Positions 15,156 through 22,684 are shown, numbered from the stretch's first letter. The stretch is 53,027 nucleotides of DNA from Acidimicrobiales bacterium (GCA_025449805.1 JANWIR010000071.1:1-53027), one strand, 5' to 3'. The notes: generated from the letters alone by a model not told the origin. Program-made: numbers and translations.

Positions 15156-16990
15156 TGTCCGCCATATTCTTCTATCTTGCGACGGTCCTCGTCTACGGCG
15201 CCGTGGACGCGATGGCCTGCCTCGCGCTCAACGTCGAATTCGGATTCGCCGGTCTCTCGAACTTTGGTTTCATCATCTTTCAAGCGGTCGGCGCCTACGT
15301 CGCGGCCGCGCTGTCGATGGGACCATGGAAGTCATCGAACGGCGGATTTCAGCAATACGTGTTTGGATGGCACCTGCCCTTTCCATTCCCGTGGATCGGC
15401 GCCGCGTTAGCGGGTGGACTCCTGGCCCTCCCGTTCGTCTTTCTCGTCGGCAAGCGCCTCCGTGGCGACTTTGCGGCGGTGGGACTCCTCGTGTCGGCCG
15501 TACTGCTCAATCAACTCGTCAATAACTACGTACCACTCTTCAATGGGGCCGCGGGCATTTCCATTGTGCCGGCGCCGTTCCAGGGCTTCTGGAATCCACA
15601 GTCGTTGGGCTACCAATTTGCCTACGGCGGCGTGGCCGCGGTACTCAGTATCTTGACCTACTTCCTGCTTCGACGAATCACCGAATCGCCCTACGGTCGT
15701 TCGCTGCGGGCCATGCGCGACAACGACATTGTCGCGGACTCGCTGGGCAAAAACCTCCGCGTGCAGCGCACCTCGATCATGGTGCTCGGCGGCATGATTG
15801 CCGGACTCTCGGGCGCCATCTTGGTGGGCTTCATTAATCTTTGGGCGCCTGGCGCGTGGGGCTACGCGGAAACAATCGTCCTTTTCGCGGCGATCATCGT
15901 AGGTGGCGCGGGGAATCACAAGGGCGCCGTACTCGGTGCCATCTTGGTGCCGCTCGGATTTGAGGAGATCACCCGATTCATCCCACCGCTGTCGAATCCG
16001 TCGCTGATTCCTGCGTTGCAGTGGGTCGCTATTGGTCTCTTGATCATCTTGTTCCTCTGGTTCCGCCCGAATGGAATCTTGCCGGAGCGCCGGCGCATCC
16101 TGAGTGGCGGCGAGGTTCTTGCCCCGGCACCCGCTACGTCGAACGATGACGGGGAACCCCTTATTAATTTGGGCAATCTCGACAACATGGACTTTCGCTC
16201 GCTGCTGCGCCTCAAGGGAGACGCGGGCGAACACGACGTGATCTTGTCGACGGAGGGCCTGTCGCGGTCGTTCCACGGGGTAACCGTCGTGTCGGACGTC
16301 TCCATCCAGATTCAGCGGGGTCGTCTGACGGGCTTGATTGGCCCCAACGGTGCGGGCAAGTCAACGACACTGGCGATGTTGGCGGGTACGCTCGCGCCGT
16401 CGAGTGGCAAAATCTTTTACGAGGGTCGCGACATTTCGTCCATGCCGTCACATCAGCGGGCGCAGGCCGGGATCGTTCGAACCTTTCAATTGGCCAGCGA
16501 GTTCAAGAAATTGACCGTGCTCGAAAATCTGGTGTGCGCAATTCCGCACCAGTCGGGTGACTCCTTCGTTGGTGCGGCGCGCGGACGGCGCCACTGGGGA
16601 CGTGAGGACCAGGAGAACATCGAGCGCGCCAAAGAGATGCTGGACGGTTTTGGTCTTTCGCAGTACGCGGACAGCTACGCCGGGGGCCTTTCGGGAGGTC
16701 AACGACGACTCGTTGAGATCATGCGAGCGTTGCTCGCTGAACCCAAGGTCCTACTGCTCGACGAACCAATGGCGGGCGTGCACCCCAACCTCGCGCACAA
16801 GATCGGTGATCAGTTGACCCGGCTCGTCGAGAGTGGCATGACCATTGCCATGGTCGAACACGAGCTGGCCATCATGGACGCTTTCTGTGATCCGGTCATC
16901 GTGCTCGCCGAAGGTCAAGTGCTAGCGGAGGGAACCATGGCGGAACTACGGGCAAAGGCGGAAGTAGTGGAGGCGTACCTTGTCGGGTGA
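15155..16990 (+). CDS. LivM-LivG fusion: ABC permease plus ATPase
   Basis: A 611-residue fusion. Residues 1 to about 310 are a LivM-type permease, including the loop SPYGRSLRAMRDNDIVADSLGKN and ending LWFRPNGILPERRR. A linker of about 50 residues follows. The LivG-type ATPase has Walker A GPNGAGKST near residue 396, signature LSGGQRR near 511, and Walker B VLLLDEPMAGV near 530. The family's usual separate livM and livG are thus one gene, fixing their ratio at 1:1. It overlaps livH by one base and livF by eleven. Confidence 0.9.
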   Translation: MSAIFFYLATVLVYGAVDAMACLALNVEFGFAGLSNFGFIIFQAVGAYVAAALSMGPWKSSNGGFQQYVFGWHLPFPFPWIGAALAGGLLALPFVFLVGKRLRGDFAAVGLLVSAVLLNQLVNNYVPLFNGAAGISIVPAPFQGFWNPQSLGYQFAYGGVAAVLSILTYFLLRRITESPYGRSLRAMRDNDIVADSLGKNLRVQRTSIMVLGGMIAGLSGAILVGFINLWAPGAWGYAETIVLFAAIIVGGAGNHKGAVLGAILVPLGFEEITRFIPPLSNPSLIPALQWVAIGLLIILFLWFRPNGILPERRRILSGGEVLAPAPATSNDDGEPLINLGNLDNMDFRSLLRLKGDAGEHDVILSTEGLSRSFHGVTVVSDVSIQIQRGRLTGLIGPNGAGKSTTLAMLAGTLAPSSGKIFYEGRDISSMPSHQRAQAGIVRTFQLASEFKKLTVLENLVCAIPHQSGDSFVGAARGRRHWGREDQENIERAKEMLDGFGLSQYADSYAGGLSGGQRRLVEIMRALLAEPKVLLLDEPMAGVHPNLAHKIGDQLTRLVESGMTIAMVEHELAIMDAFCDPVIVLAEGQVLAEGTMAELRAKAEVVEAYLVG

Positions 16991-17729
16991 TCTTTCAACT
17001 GCGGGACAGATACTGCGCGCGACGGGGCTCTCGGCCGGCTACGACGGCCGAGCCATTGTGCACGACGTGTCGGTCGAAGCAACCCCGGGCAAGGTGGTCT
17101 CGATCGTCGGACCAAACGGCTCGGGCAAGTCCACGCTCCTCAAGTCCCTCGTCGGCGTCGTTCCCGTTCTGGGCGGCTCCGTCAGCGTCGGTGACACCGA
17201 CATCACGAACATGACACCCGAACGGGTGGCCACGCTCGGGGTTGGCTACGTGCCGCAAATTGACGACGTATTTCCGCCCCTGACGGTGAAGGAAAATCTT
17301 GACATTGGCGGCTACCTGCTGCCGCGTCACGAGGTCGCGGCACGTATCGACTCGGTACTCGAATTCTTCCCGCGCCTGAAGTCCATGATGTCGCGGCGCG
17401 CGGGGAAGCTTTCGGGTGGCGAACGAAAGATGCTCGCGATGGGTCGAGTGCTTATGCTGCGACCGTCGGTACTGGTACTGGACGAACCAACGGCCAACTT
17501 GGCGCCACTCGTGGCGACGCAGTTACTCGAAGAGTACATCCGTGGATTTGCCGAGAAGGGTTCGACCGTGTTGCTGGTTGAGCAACGCGCCAAGGCGGCG
17601 TTGCGTGTATCGGACTGGACGTGCGTGCTCGGTGGCGGTCGTATCGTGCTCCAGGGTCCGCCTAGTGAGTTGGAGAACAATCCGATGTTCGTCGAATCGT
17701 TCCTCGGCGGCGGCGCGTCACGACGCTAA
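16980..17729 (+). CDS. livF: ABC transporter ATPase LivF
   Basis: A 249-residue ATPase. Walker A is GPNGSGKST near residue 44, LSGGERKMLAMGRVLM is the signature, and VLVLDEPTANLAP is the Walker B with the LivF-type continuation. VGYVPQIDDVFPPLTVKENL is the Q-loop region. The TTG start lies inside the end of livMG, so translation is coupled. It is the second ATPase of the importer and pairs with the LivG domain of the fusion. Confidence 0.9.
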   Translation: MSGDLSTAGQILRATGLSAGYDGRAIVHDVSVEATPGKVVSIVGPNGSGKSTLLKSLVGVVPVLGGSVSVGDTDITNMTPERVATLGVGYVPQIDDVFPPLTVKENLDIGGYLLPRHEVAARIDSVLEFFPRLKSMMSRRAGKLSGGERKMLAMGRVLMLRPSVLVLDEPTANLAPLVATQLLEEYIRGFAEKGSTVLLVEQRAKAALRVSDWTCVLGGGRIVLQGPPSELENNPMFVESFLGGGASRR

Positions 17730-17732
17730 GCA

Positions 17733-18431
17733 ATGACGACCACTCGGACGGTTAGTTCGTCATCAACATTTTGGTCACCCCACCGGCGCCGTGACGCGTT
17801 GGTGATTGTCCTGACGCTGGTAACGGGGATGACCGACGCGTTTGGACTGATTCGTCTCGGTGGGGTGTTTACCAGCGTGATGACCGGCAACATGGTCTTT
17901 TTGGGCGTGGCGACCGCGGAACAGAGTGGATCGATTGCGCTGCACACGGGCGTCGCCTTTTGCGCGTACGCGTTGGGCAGTTTCGTCGGCGCGCGCGTGG
18001 CTGGTCACGCGCCAGAGAACGAGTCGCACCCGTGGCCCCGGGCCATCGTGTGGGCGTTGGCGCTCGAACTCGCGATCTTCGCGGTCTTCGCACTCTGGTG
18101 GGAGCTGCTGCACGGCGCGCCCTCGCACGACATGACGTACGTCCTACTCGGGCTTAACGCCATGGCGCTGGGCGTGCAGAGTGCGGCGGTGCTGCGCTTT
18201 GGCATCAGTGGACTATCGACGACGTATCTAACGGGCACGTTGACGCAGTTCATCGCGGGCTTGACAAAAAAGAATGAATCGATTCAGGCGCGCTCCGGCT
18301 TCATTCTTTTGGCGCTCATCATTGGCGCCGCCGTGGGCGCGCTCGGTGCCCTGCACGCCACCCTGCTGGCGCCGTTCGTGCCGGTCGCCGTACTGACCAG
18401 CGTCGTGTCGGGGGCGTGGATTCTCTTTTAG
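17733..18431 (+). CDS. DUF1275 (YoaK-like) membrane protein
   Basis: A 232-residue protein with about six hydrophobic helices. VTGMTDAFGLIRLGGVFTSVMTGNMVFLG is the characteristic N-terminal DUF1275 block, and GLNAMALGVQSAAVLRFGISGLSTTYLTGTLTQ is the second repeat-like block. The function is unknown; the family is often described as putative transport. It starts three bases after livF, so it belongs to the same operon and may handle the same substrate. Confidence 0.85.
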   Translation: MTTTRTVSSSSTFWSPHRRRDALVIVLTLVTGMTDAFGLIRLGGVFTSVMTGNMVFLGVATAEQSGSIALHTGVAFCAYALGSFVGARVAGHAPENESHPWPRAIVWALALELAIFAVFALWWELLHGAPSHDMTYVLLGLNAMALGVQSAAVLRFGISGLSTTYLTGTLTQFIAGLTKKNESIQARSGFILLALIIGAAVGALGALHATLLAPFVPVAVLTSVVSGAWILF

Positions 18432-18573
18432 ATTGGGTCATCGCCGCTCAGTGCCGGATGAGCGTGATCGCTCGTTCGCGGTTGATCCGTTCGCGATAAC
18501 CGGGGCCTAGGCACGACGCGATTCGCCTTTCGGACTGTAGGTGGCCTTGTCGAAAAGGGCACGGGACTTTACG

Positions 18574-19164
18574 ATGAGCAACGTGGAGCGCGACCCTGAT
18601 CGCCCGAGAAAAAGCGATGACACGACGGACGCGCACGCCGCGTTAGATCGGTTCCTGGCCCAGCCACCGGAGCGCGGCTTCGACGATGTGCCAACCGAGT
18701 TACGGGTCACGGTCCCCGCGTCTCGACGCACCTTACGGCAGTTCATCCTCCACTTTCTGTTCGAGAAGGAACCGGGTTCCTCATCGTCGATCGCGCCCCG
18801 TCGGGCTGACGGATTGCGAACCAAGCTTTTTTCTTCAATGGCAATGGGCGCGGTCGCTAAGACGGCAAAGAATCTGCCGACGCTGTTTTGTCAGGCATCT
18901 GGCGAATCAATACAAAATCTGGTGGGCCGCCCGGGTCTCGATCCCGGCACCTTGGGAGTCTGGCCGGACCCTCCAATGGCGTCCGCCGTCGTTCAAATTA
19001 CCTGGTCAAGGTCCTCGTCGGGTCCACCGACGTCCACCGAAATCCTCGCGAATCTGGTGCCCTGGCTACATCATTGGCTACATGAACTTGGTGGCGACGC
19101 CGTTGGGGTTATGCGCTTTGACCACGTCGGTGGTGAGTCAATTGAACTTCGGATTGAGACGTGA
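18574..19164 (+). CDS. Doubtful hypothetical frame running through the tRNA-derived repeat
   Basis: Open frame of 196 codons. The first 75 or so codons (MSNVERDPDRPRKSDD onward, to about 18800) have chromosome-like codon use. The middle is the translation of a 36-bp tRNA copy (VGRPGLDPGTLG), and the last part belongs to the island. If a host gene exists, its 3' end has been replaced by the insertion. The tail TSTEILANLVPWLHHWLHELGG may belong to a different, element-borne frame that is continuous only in a circular form. No family is recognised and no ribosome-binding site is clear. Confidence 0.3.
   Translation: MSNVERDPDRPRKSDDTTDAHAALDRFLAQPPERGFDDVPTELRVTVPASRRTLRQFILHFLFEKEPGSSSSIAPRRADGLRTKLFSSMAMGAVAKTAKNLPTLFCQASGESIQNLVGRPGLDPGTLGVWPDPPMASAVVQITWSRSSSGPPTSTEILANLVPWLHHWLHELGGDAVGVMRFDHVGGESIELRIET
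18922..18957. repeat. attachment-site-like 36-bp direct repeat, distal copy (3' part of tRNA-Lys)
   Basis: Identical to 20512-20547, which is the 3' half of tRNA-Lys (T-arm, variable loop and acceptor strand). The match ends at GGGA before the anticodon. It marks the far boundary of a tRNA-integrated element of about 1.6 kb. Confidence 0.85.
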
Positions 19165-19309
19165 TGGTGTGGAGCGCCACGTGCGCCTCCCGTGCCGTAG
19201 ATTCCAACAAATCGTGCGTTGGTCGCGGGCATTCGCTTGGTGAAGTCGCCAACGTTCGAAACGTGGCTTGAGCAAATCTGAAAGTGGCATCACGTCCCTG
19301 ACTGAAACG

Positions 19310-20317
19310 TTACTGACGCCGCTGATGTTTACTCGCCAGATATTCGTCCACCCACGCGCGAGTACTGCGCCACTGTCCATCAGGACCTTTCTGCGCGCGA
19401 AGTCGTCCCCGTTCTATCGCGGCACGCAGTGAAACCACGCTGCGATCTTTAGTCGAGAGGGCTGCAATGGGAACGAGTCTGTTCGGCCCTGCGACCGCCG
19501 GGACGACAAAGCGGTACAGATTGTCCGTGATGGCGCGTGCGATGAGTTCCCCTAGCGGTCCCGGATCGCCTTCGTCGGCTCGTCGAAGTGAGCGCAGGTA
19601 CTTGGTCCGGTCTCGCTTGTAGATGATGACGGGAGGGTAACCCAAGCGAATCAACACGAGATTGAGCACGAGGCGACCGGCGCGTCCGTTGCCATCGAGG
19701 AATGGGTGGATTCTCTCGAATGCGGCGTGCGCAGCCGCCAGGGACTCAATGGGATTCTCCTCCTTGGTGACACGCGACAGTGACTTCAACCAGTCGGTCA
19801 TCGATGACTCGACTTCGACCCATGAAGGCGGCGTCATCCCGCCGGGGAAGGATTGGATGTCGTGTCGTCGAAAACTACCGGGTCGCTCCTCTGCTGTTGC
19901 GCTGGGGTGCGGAGCGACGCCCCACGCTGGACCGAGCGCGAGTTCGTGCACGTGGCGCACTTCGGTCATTGTGAGGAGAGCTCCGCTCACCCATTCGCTA
20001 GGTTCAAGAGCCTGCGTGTAGACCCATGTCGCGGCTTTTGCGTAGCCGCTCACCTCCATGTACTCGCGAAGTTCTTTGTTCCCGACCGCGAGACCTTGGG
20101 CCAGAAGGGCCTCGACTTGCTCGAGCACGAGAGTGTTGCCCTCGAGCGCGGTTGACTGATGAGCTTCTTGATACCAGATTGAAGTCCAGATGTCTTGCGC
20201 TTCAGCCGGGGACGGCAGACCCCCCATCCGATCGCGCAATTCTTCAACGGCGTCGCTGAGACTTTGATAAATCGACTCTCTCGGAGGACGACCTCGTCTG
20301 GAATTGTTGTGTTCCAC
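19310..20317 (-). CDS. Fic family protein, self-inhibited (class II)
   Basis: A 335-residue protein with the Fic motif HPFLDGNGRAGR at residues 204-215; all catalytic positions (His204, the Asp and Gly-Asn-Gly loop, Arg) are kept, so AMP-transfer activity is likely. The inhibitory motif S-x-x-x-E-G is present at Ser55-Gly60 (STALEG), before the Fic core, which defines class II. The C-terminal 60 residues (TKDRSVVSLRAAIERGRLRAQKG ... RAWVDEYL) look like a winged-helix or similar DNA-binding tail. The start is GTG 20317, eight bases after TATAAT with no ribosome-binding site, so a leaderless mRNA is probable. It lies alone inside the tRNA-flanked island. Target and role are unknown. Confidence 0.88.
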   Translation of the reverse strand: MEHNNSRRGRPPRESIYQSLSDAVEELRDRMGGLPSPAEAQDIWTSIWYQEAHQSTALEGNTLVLEQVEALLAQGLAVGNKELREYMEVSGYAKAATWVYTQALEPSEWVSGALLTMTEVRHVHELALGPAWGVAPHPSATAEERPGSFRRHDIQSFPGGMTPPSWVEVESSMTDWLKSLSRVTKEENPIESLAAAHAAFERIHPFLDGNGRAGRLVLNLVLIRLGYPPVIIYKRDRTKYLRSLRRADEGDPGPLGELIARAITDNLYRFVVPAVAGPNRLVPIAALSTKDRSVVSLRAAIERGRLRAQKGPDGQWRSTRAWVDEYLASKHQRRQ

Positions 20318-20358
20318 TAGAAATAATTATAACACAACAAAATATGATTGTTGTGTTA
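20304..20358 (-). promoter_or_regulatory. Promoter and palindromic operator of fic
   Basis: TAACACAACAA (20330-20340) and TTGTTGTGTTA (20348-20358) form perfect 11-bp inverted arms with a 7-base spacer. A third near-copy (TTGTTGTGTTC, 20304-20314) lies in the first codons of fic. The minus-strand -10 TATAAT (20331-20326) overlaps the first arm, so a bound protein would block transcription. Autoregulation by the Fic C-terminal domain is a plausible inference. Confidence 0.7.
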
Positions 20359-20400
20359 CTCTTTATTTTGCCTTCATTCAACAATTAAGGAGGAGGAGAT

Positions 20401-20457
20401 GTGTGGGACGTATTAACGAAGGAAAGTGTGGATCCGTCCGTTGTTTTGGCTGCATAA
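20401..20457 (+). CDS. Possible 18-codon frame divergent from fic
   Basis: GTG 20401 follows AAGGAGGAGGA, the best ribosome-binding site in the island, and encodes MWDVLTKESVDPSVVLAA before TAA. The same frame then continues open from TTG 20458 into the tRNA repeat. It may be the truncated start of a lost element gene or a short leader peptide. No family resemblance. Confidence 0.3.
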   Translation: MWDVLTKESVDPSVVLAA

Positions 20458-20511
20458 TTGGCTACATTCGAGCCCGAAAGATTATTTAACGCTGCCCTGA
20501 CCTGGGATTTA

Positions 20512-20547
20512 GTGGGCCGCCCGGGTCTCGATCCCGGCACCTTGGGA
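20512..20547. repeat. attachment-site-like 36-bp direct repeat, tRNA-side copy
   Basis: Covers the 3' part of the intact tRNA-Lys plus one flanking base; identical to 18922-18957. Confidence 0.85.
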
Positions 20548-20585
20548 TTAAAAGTCCCCTGCTCTACCCGATGAGCTAGCGGCCC
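20513..20585 (-). tRNA. tRNA-Lys (anticodon UUU)
   Basis: A 73-nucleotide cloverleaf on the minus strand. The acceptor pairs GGGCCGC with GCGGCCC, the D-arm is GCTC...GAGC, the anticodon loop is CTTTTAA (anticodon TTT), and the T-arm is CCGGG-ATCGAGA-CCCGG. The discriminator is A. CCA is not encoded (ACTA follows). Position 27-43 is a G-A mismatch. The gene is intact and serves as the insertion target of the adjacent island. Confidence 0.93.
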
Positions 20586-20788
20586 TCCACAGGCAATCTG
20601 AACCTTCTCGTGCCAGATCCCTGAAGGACAAAGAGTAGTTGATGGCGTTATACGTCACGCTTCCGTAGCGGGAGTTGCCCGTGACGTCGCCGCTTTGGTG
20701 GCAACGATGAGCTAGTCCATGCTTCTCAAATTGTTAGCCCGACGAAACGGCGACACGATTCATGCGCACCCTCGTGCGAGCCCGCGAG

Positions 20789-20794
20789 TAAGGT
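20789..20794 (+). promoter_or_regulatory. -10 element, probable leaderless start
   Basis: TAAGGT followed by seven bases and the GTG of the zinc-finger gene at 20802. No ribosome-binding site. Confidence 0.45.
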
Positions 20795-20801
20795 CTCAGC
20801 C

Positions 20802-20990
20802 GTGTCCGAGGCCGATAACGAAAGTGTCGTAAAGATCGAAGCGGTTTTGAACGACGTCGATCGGGCACTCGAACGGCTCCGCGCCGGCACGTATCGAACC
20901 TGTCAGGTCTGTGGCTCGGCGATCGATGAACAGTCCCTCCTTGACACGCCACTTTTGGCGAACTGCACCGCGCACCCTGAACTCAGTTAA
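20802..20990 (+). CDS. DksA/TraR-like small zinc-finger protein
   Basis: A 62-residue protein. ALERLRAGTYRTCQVCGSAID is the family signature leading to the first Cys pair, and LLANCTAHPEL supplies a third Cys and a His, giving a C-C-C-H set instead of the four Cys of classical TraR. A short N-terminal helix precedes it, but the long coiled coil that DksA inserts into RNA polymerase is absent. Actinobacterial relatives often act as transcription co-regulators; no target can be inferred here. Confidence 0.75.
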   Translation: MSEADNESVVKIEAVLNDVDRALERLRAGTYRTCQVCGSAIDEQSLLDTPLLANCTAHPELS

Positions 20991-21096
20991 TTCGTCGCAT
21001 CGTTCGCTCTTCGTTGCGATGCTGCGGACATCGCGGCAGACCGACGACCCTAAAACTCCTATTGACGAGGTCTTTTAGAATCACGTCCCAAACGAC

Positions 21097-21146
21097 TTGA
21101 CATTGATAGCAAAATGATGTTTTATTGATGTCAATGTTGATATCAA
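21097..21146 (+). promoter_or_regulatory. Promoter with palindromes in front of the ribbon-helix-helix gene
   Basis: TTGACA (21097-21102), 17 bases, TTTTAT (21120-21125), then eight bases to ATG 21134. TTGACAT (21097-21103) and ATGTCAA (21128-21134) are inverted arms spanning the promoter, and TTGATATCAA (21137-21146) is a perfect palindrome just inside the gene. The layout suits autoregulation by the encoded DNA-binding protein. Confidence 0.6.
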
Positions 21147-21589
21147 ATTACATCACGAGCGTGCGCGCCGATTTCGCCAACGTGGCGGCCCTCGCCAGCG
21201 ACGAAACCGCCGTGCTGATTGAACGGCTGGCGTCAACGCTGAGCCCTTCGTTTCAAAAGCACCTTCTCGACGCACTCAACACCGTGGTGCAGGAGCACAA
21301 CGTCGGCAATCCAGCGCCCCTCACGTTGACCGTGGACGGTGATGAAATTCGCCTCACGCGACTCCCGGCGAACGAACTTGAAGAGCCCGTCGCACCGAGC
21401 AACTACTCCGCCCGCATTGCGCTGCGACTGAGCGACGAACTTAAAGAGAGCATTGAGACGTTGGCCGGCGACGTTGGCTCCTCGGTGAACTCATGGATTG
21501 TGCGTTCCCTTGAGCGTTCGGTGCGCCAAGACGTTCCGAGCGCAGTGTTTACGGGAAAGCGGCAACTCCGCGGCCGTGGCCGCGCGTAG
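21134..21589 (+). CDS. Ribbon-helix-helix (HicB/Arc-like) DNA-binding protein paired with DUF4097
   Basis: A 151-residue protein. The N-terminal half is a helical domain (SVRADFANVAALASDETAVLIERLASTLSPSFQKHLLDAL), and the C-terminus is a ribbon-helix-helix motif (ARIALRLSDELKESIETLAGDVGSSVNSWIVRSLERS). Actinobacteria often carry this type beside a DUF4097 protein, as here. It is not a usual toxin-antitoxin pair, since no HicA-like toxin is seen. ATG 21134 is chosen because it fits the promoter as a leaderless start; ATG 21128 is possible. Probably an autoregulator, by inference from the palindromes. Confidence 0.7.
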   Translation: MLISNYITSVRADFANVAALASDETAVLIERLASTLSPSFQKHLLDALNTVVQEHNVGNPAPLTLTVDGDEIRLTRLPANELEEPVAPSNYSARIALRLSDELKESIETLAGDVGSSVNSWIVRSLERSVRQDVPSAVFTGKRQLRGRGRA

Positions 21590-21810
21590 AGAAAGAGTGG
21601 TGCTTCATGTACAGCGGGAATCTGCGTTACGCGCCCACGTCGCTCACGCCAAGTTTCTCGGAGCGACGTCATCGCTCGGGAAACTTTGAGTTCGTCGGTG
21701 GTGAGCGCCATCTCGACGTCGAGATTGTAAAGGCACCAGTGCCTCAAGGCGGTCACTGGTGGAGTTCTGAGCGACGTTACGTCGTTCGAAGCGTGAAAAA
21801 GGAGAGTGCC

Positions 21811-22671
21811 ATGTCCAATGATGTAGGTAGCACCAACGAGAGCCACGACCCAACGTCGTCGTTTGCTGTTCAACGCGTGGAACGATTTAGTAGCAACGAA
21901 TCGATCTCCGCGGTCGTCAGTACCAGGAGCGGCAACGTCACGGTGCGCGCGTCAACGAACGGCGAAATCTCCGTCACGCTGGGGACGAATAAGTCCGACG
22001 GCGCCGAACTACTCGATCAAGCACGGGTTCACTTTGACGAACGTCGTCACACCTTGGAGATTGACACGCTGCCCCACGGATCGGGACGATCAGGTGGTGG
22101 TCTACGCGCGGCGATGCGCGGCGAATGGTTTACGGGAAGTTCCGGTGACCTTGACGTGATCGTCACGATGCCCGAAGGTTCCGACTTACAGGTCGCGACG
22201 GCCTCGGGCGACACGATGGTGGGGCTCTCCCTGGGCGCGGTCAAGGTGTCAAGCGCGTCGGGTGACGTGGTCGCGCTCGACACCTTTGACGCGCTCGACG
22301 TCCGTACCGCGTCCGGCGACGTGTGCGCCGGACGGGTCCTCAGTCGTCTGAGTTTTAAGACGGCGTCGGGCGACCTGACCGTTGCGCACGCGGCGTCCAA
22401 AACGGACATCGCGAGTGCCTCGGGCGACGTCGAGATCACCGCGGCGGTGCCGGGCAAACTGGCCGTGAATTCCGCGTCGGGTGACGTGCTGGTGCACGTG
22501 GCGCCCGGTCTCGCCGTCGACGTCGCGGGTAACACGCTCTCGGGTCGCTTGGGCTCGGAGATCGATCTGTCGTCCGACGGCGCTGGCGACGTCGACGACG
22601 ACGATCAGGTCTCGTATATAAAGGTCAATACCGTGTCGGGCGACATCACAATCGACCGCGCCCGGCTGTAA
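21811..22671 (+). CDS. DUF4097 beta-helix repeat protein
   Basis: A 286-residue protein built of SASGD/TASGD-type repeats roughly every 20 residues: TASGDTMVG, SASGDVVAL, TASGDVCAG, TASGDLTVA, SASGDVEIT, SASGDVLVH and TVSGDITID. This is the DUF4097 parallel-beta-helix pattern. No signal peptide, so probably cytosolic. The ATG at 21811 has AAAAAGGAG six to seven bases upstream; longer frames from 21607 are unlikely. The molecular role is unknown. Confidence 0.8.
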   Translation: MSNDVGSTNESHDPTSSFAVQRVERFSSNESISAVVSTRSGNVTVRASTNGEISVTLGTNKSDGAELLDQARVHFDERRHTLEIDTLPHGSGRSGGGLRAAMRGEWFTGSSGDLDVIVTMPEGSDLQVATASGDTMVGLSLGAVKVSSASGDVVALDTFDALDVRTASGDVCAGRVLSRLSFKTASGDLTVAHAASKTDIASASGDVEITAAVPGKLAVNSASGDVLVHVAPGLAVDVAGNTLSGRLGSEIDLSSDGAGDVDDDDQVSYIKVNTVSGDITIDRARL

Positions 22672-22684
22672 TCGCGCGAGGGCG

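Larger units (their letters stand above)
18922..20547. mobile_element. Mini genomic island in tRNA-Lys carrying fic
   Basis: Bounded by 36-bp direct repeats that copy the tRNA-Lys 3' part, the usual scar of tyrosine-recombinase integration at a tRNA gene. The content is one intact Fic gene, its operator, short AT-richer flanks and frame remnants. The region 20318-20510 is clearly richer in A and T than the chromosome around it. No integrase or excisionase is seen, so it is either a deletion relic or a cassette moved in trans. Confidence 0.7.

Noticed and set aside
18686-19243. Plus-strand frame across the island's left end
   Set aside because: Its middle part is an out-of-frame translation of the tRNA copy; no start signal and no family likeness.
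20304-20489. 61-codon plus-strand frame opposite the fic promoter
   Set aside because: It runs through the palindromic operator and has no ribosome-binding site; the arrangement is better explained by regulation.
20652-20687. ACGTCACG/CGTGACGT inverted repeat upstream of tRNA-Lys, considered as a terminator or attachment arm
   Set aside because: Short stem with a 20-base loop, no T-run and no repeat elsewhere in the window; probably chance.
21403-21873. Minus-strand frame opposite the ribbon-helix-helix/DUF4097 genes
   Set aside because: Codon pattern is that of an antisense shadow; no family motif and poor start.
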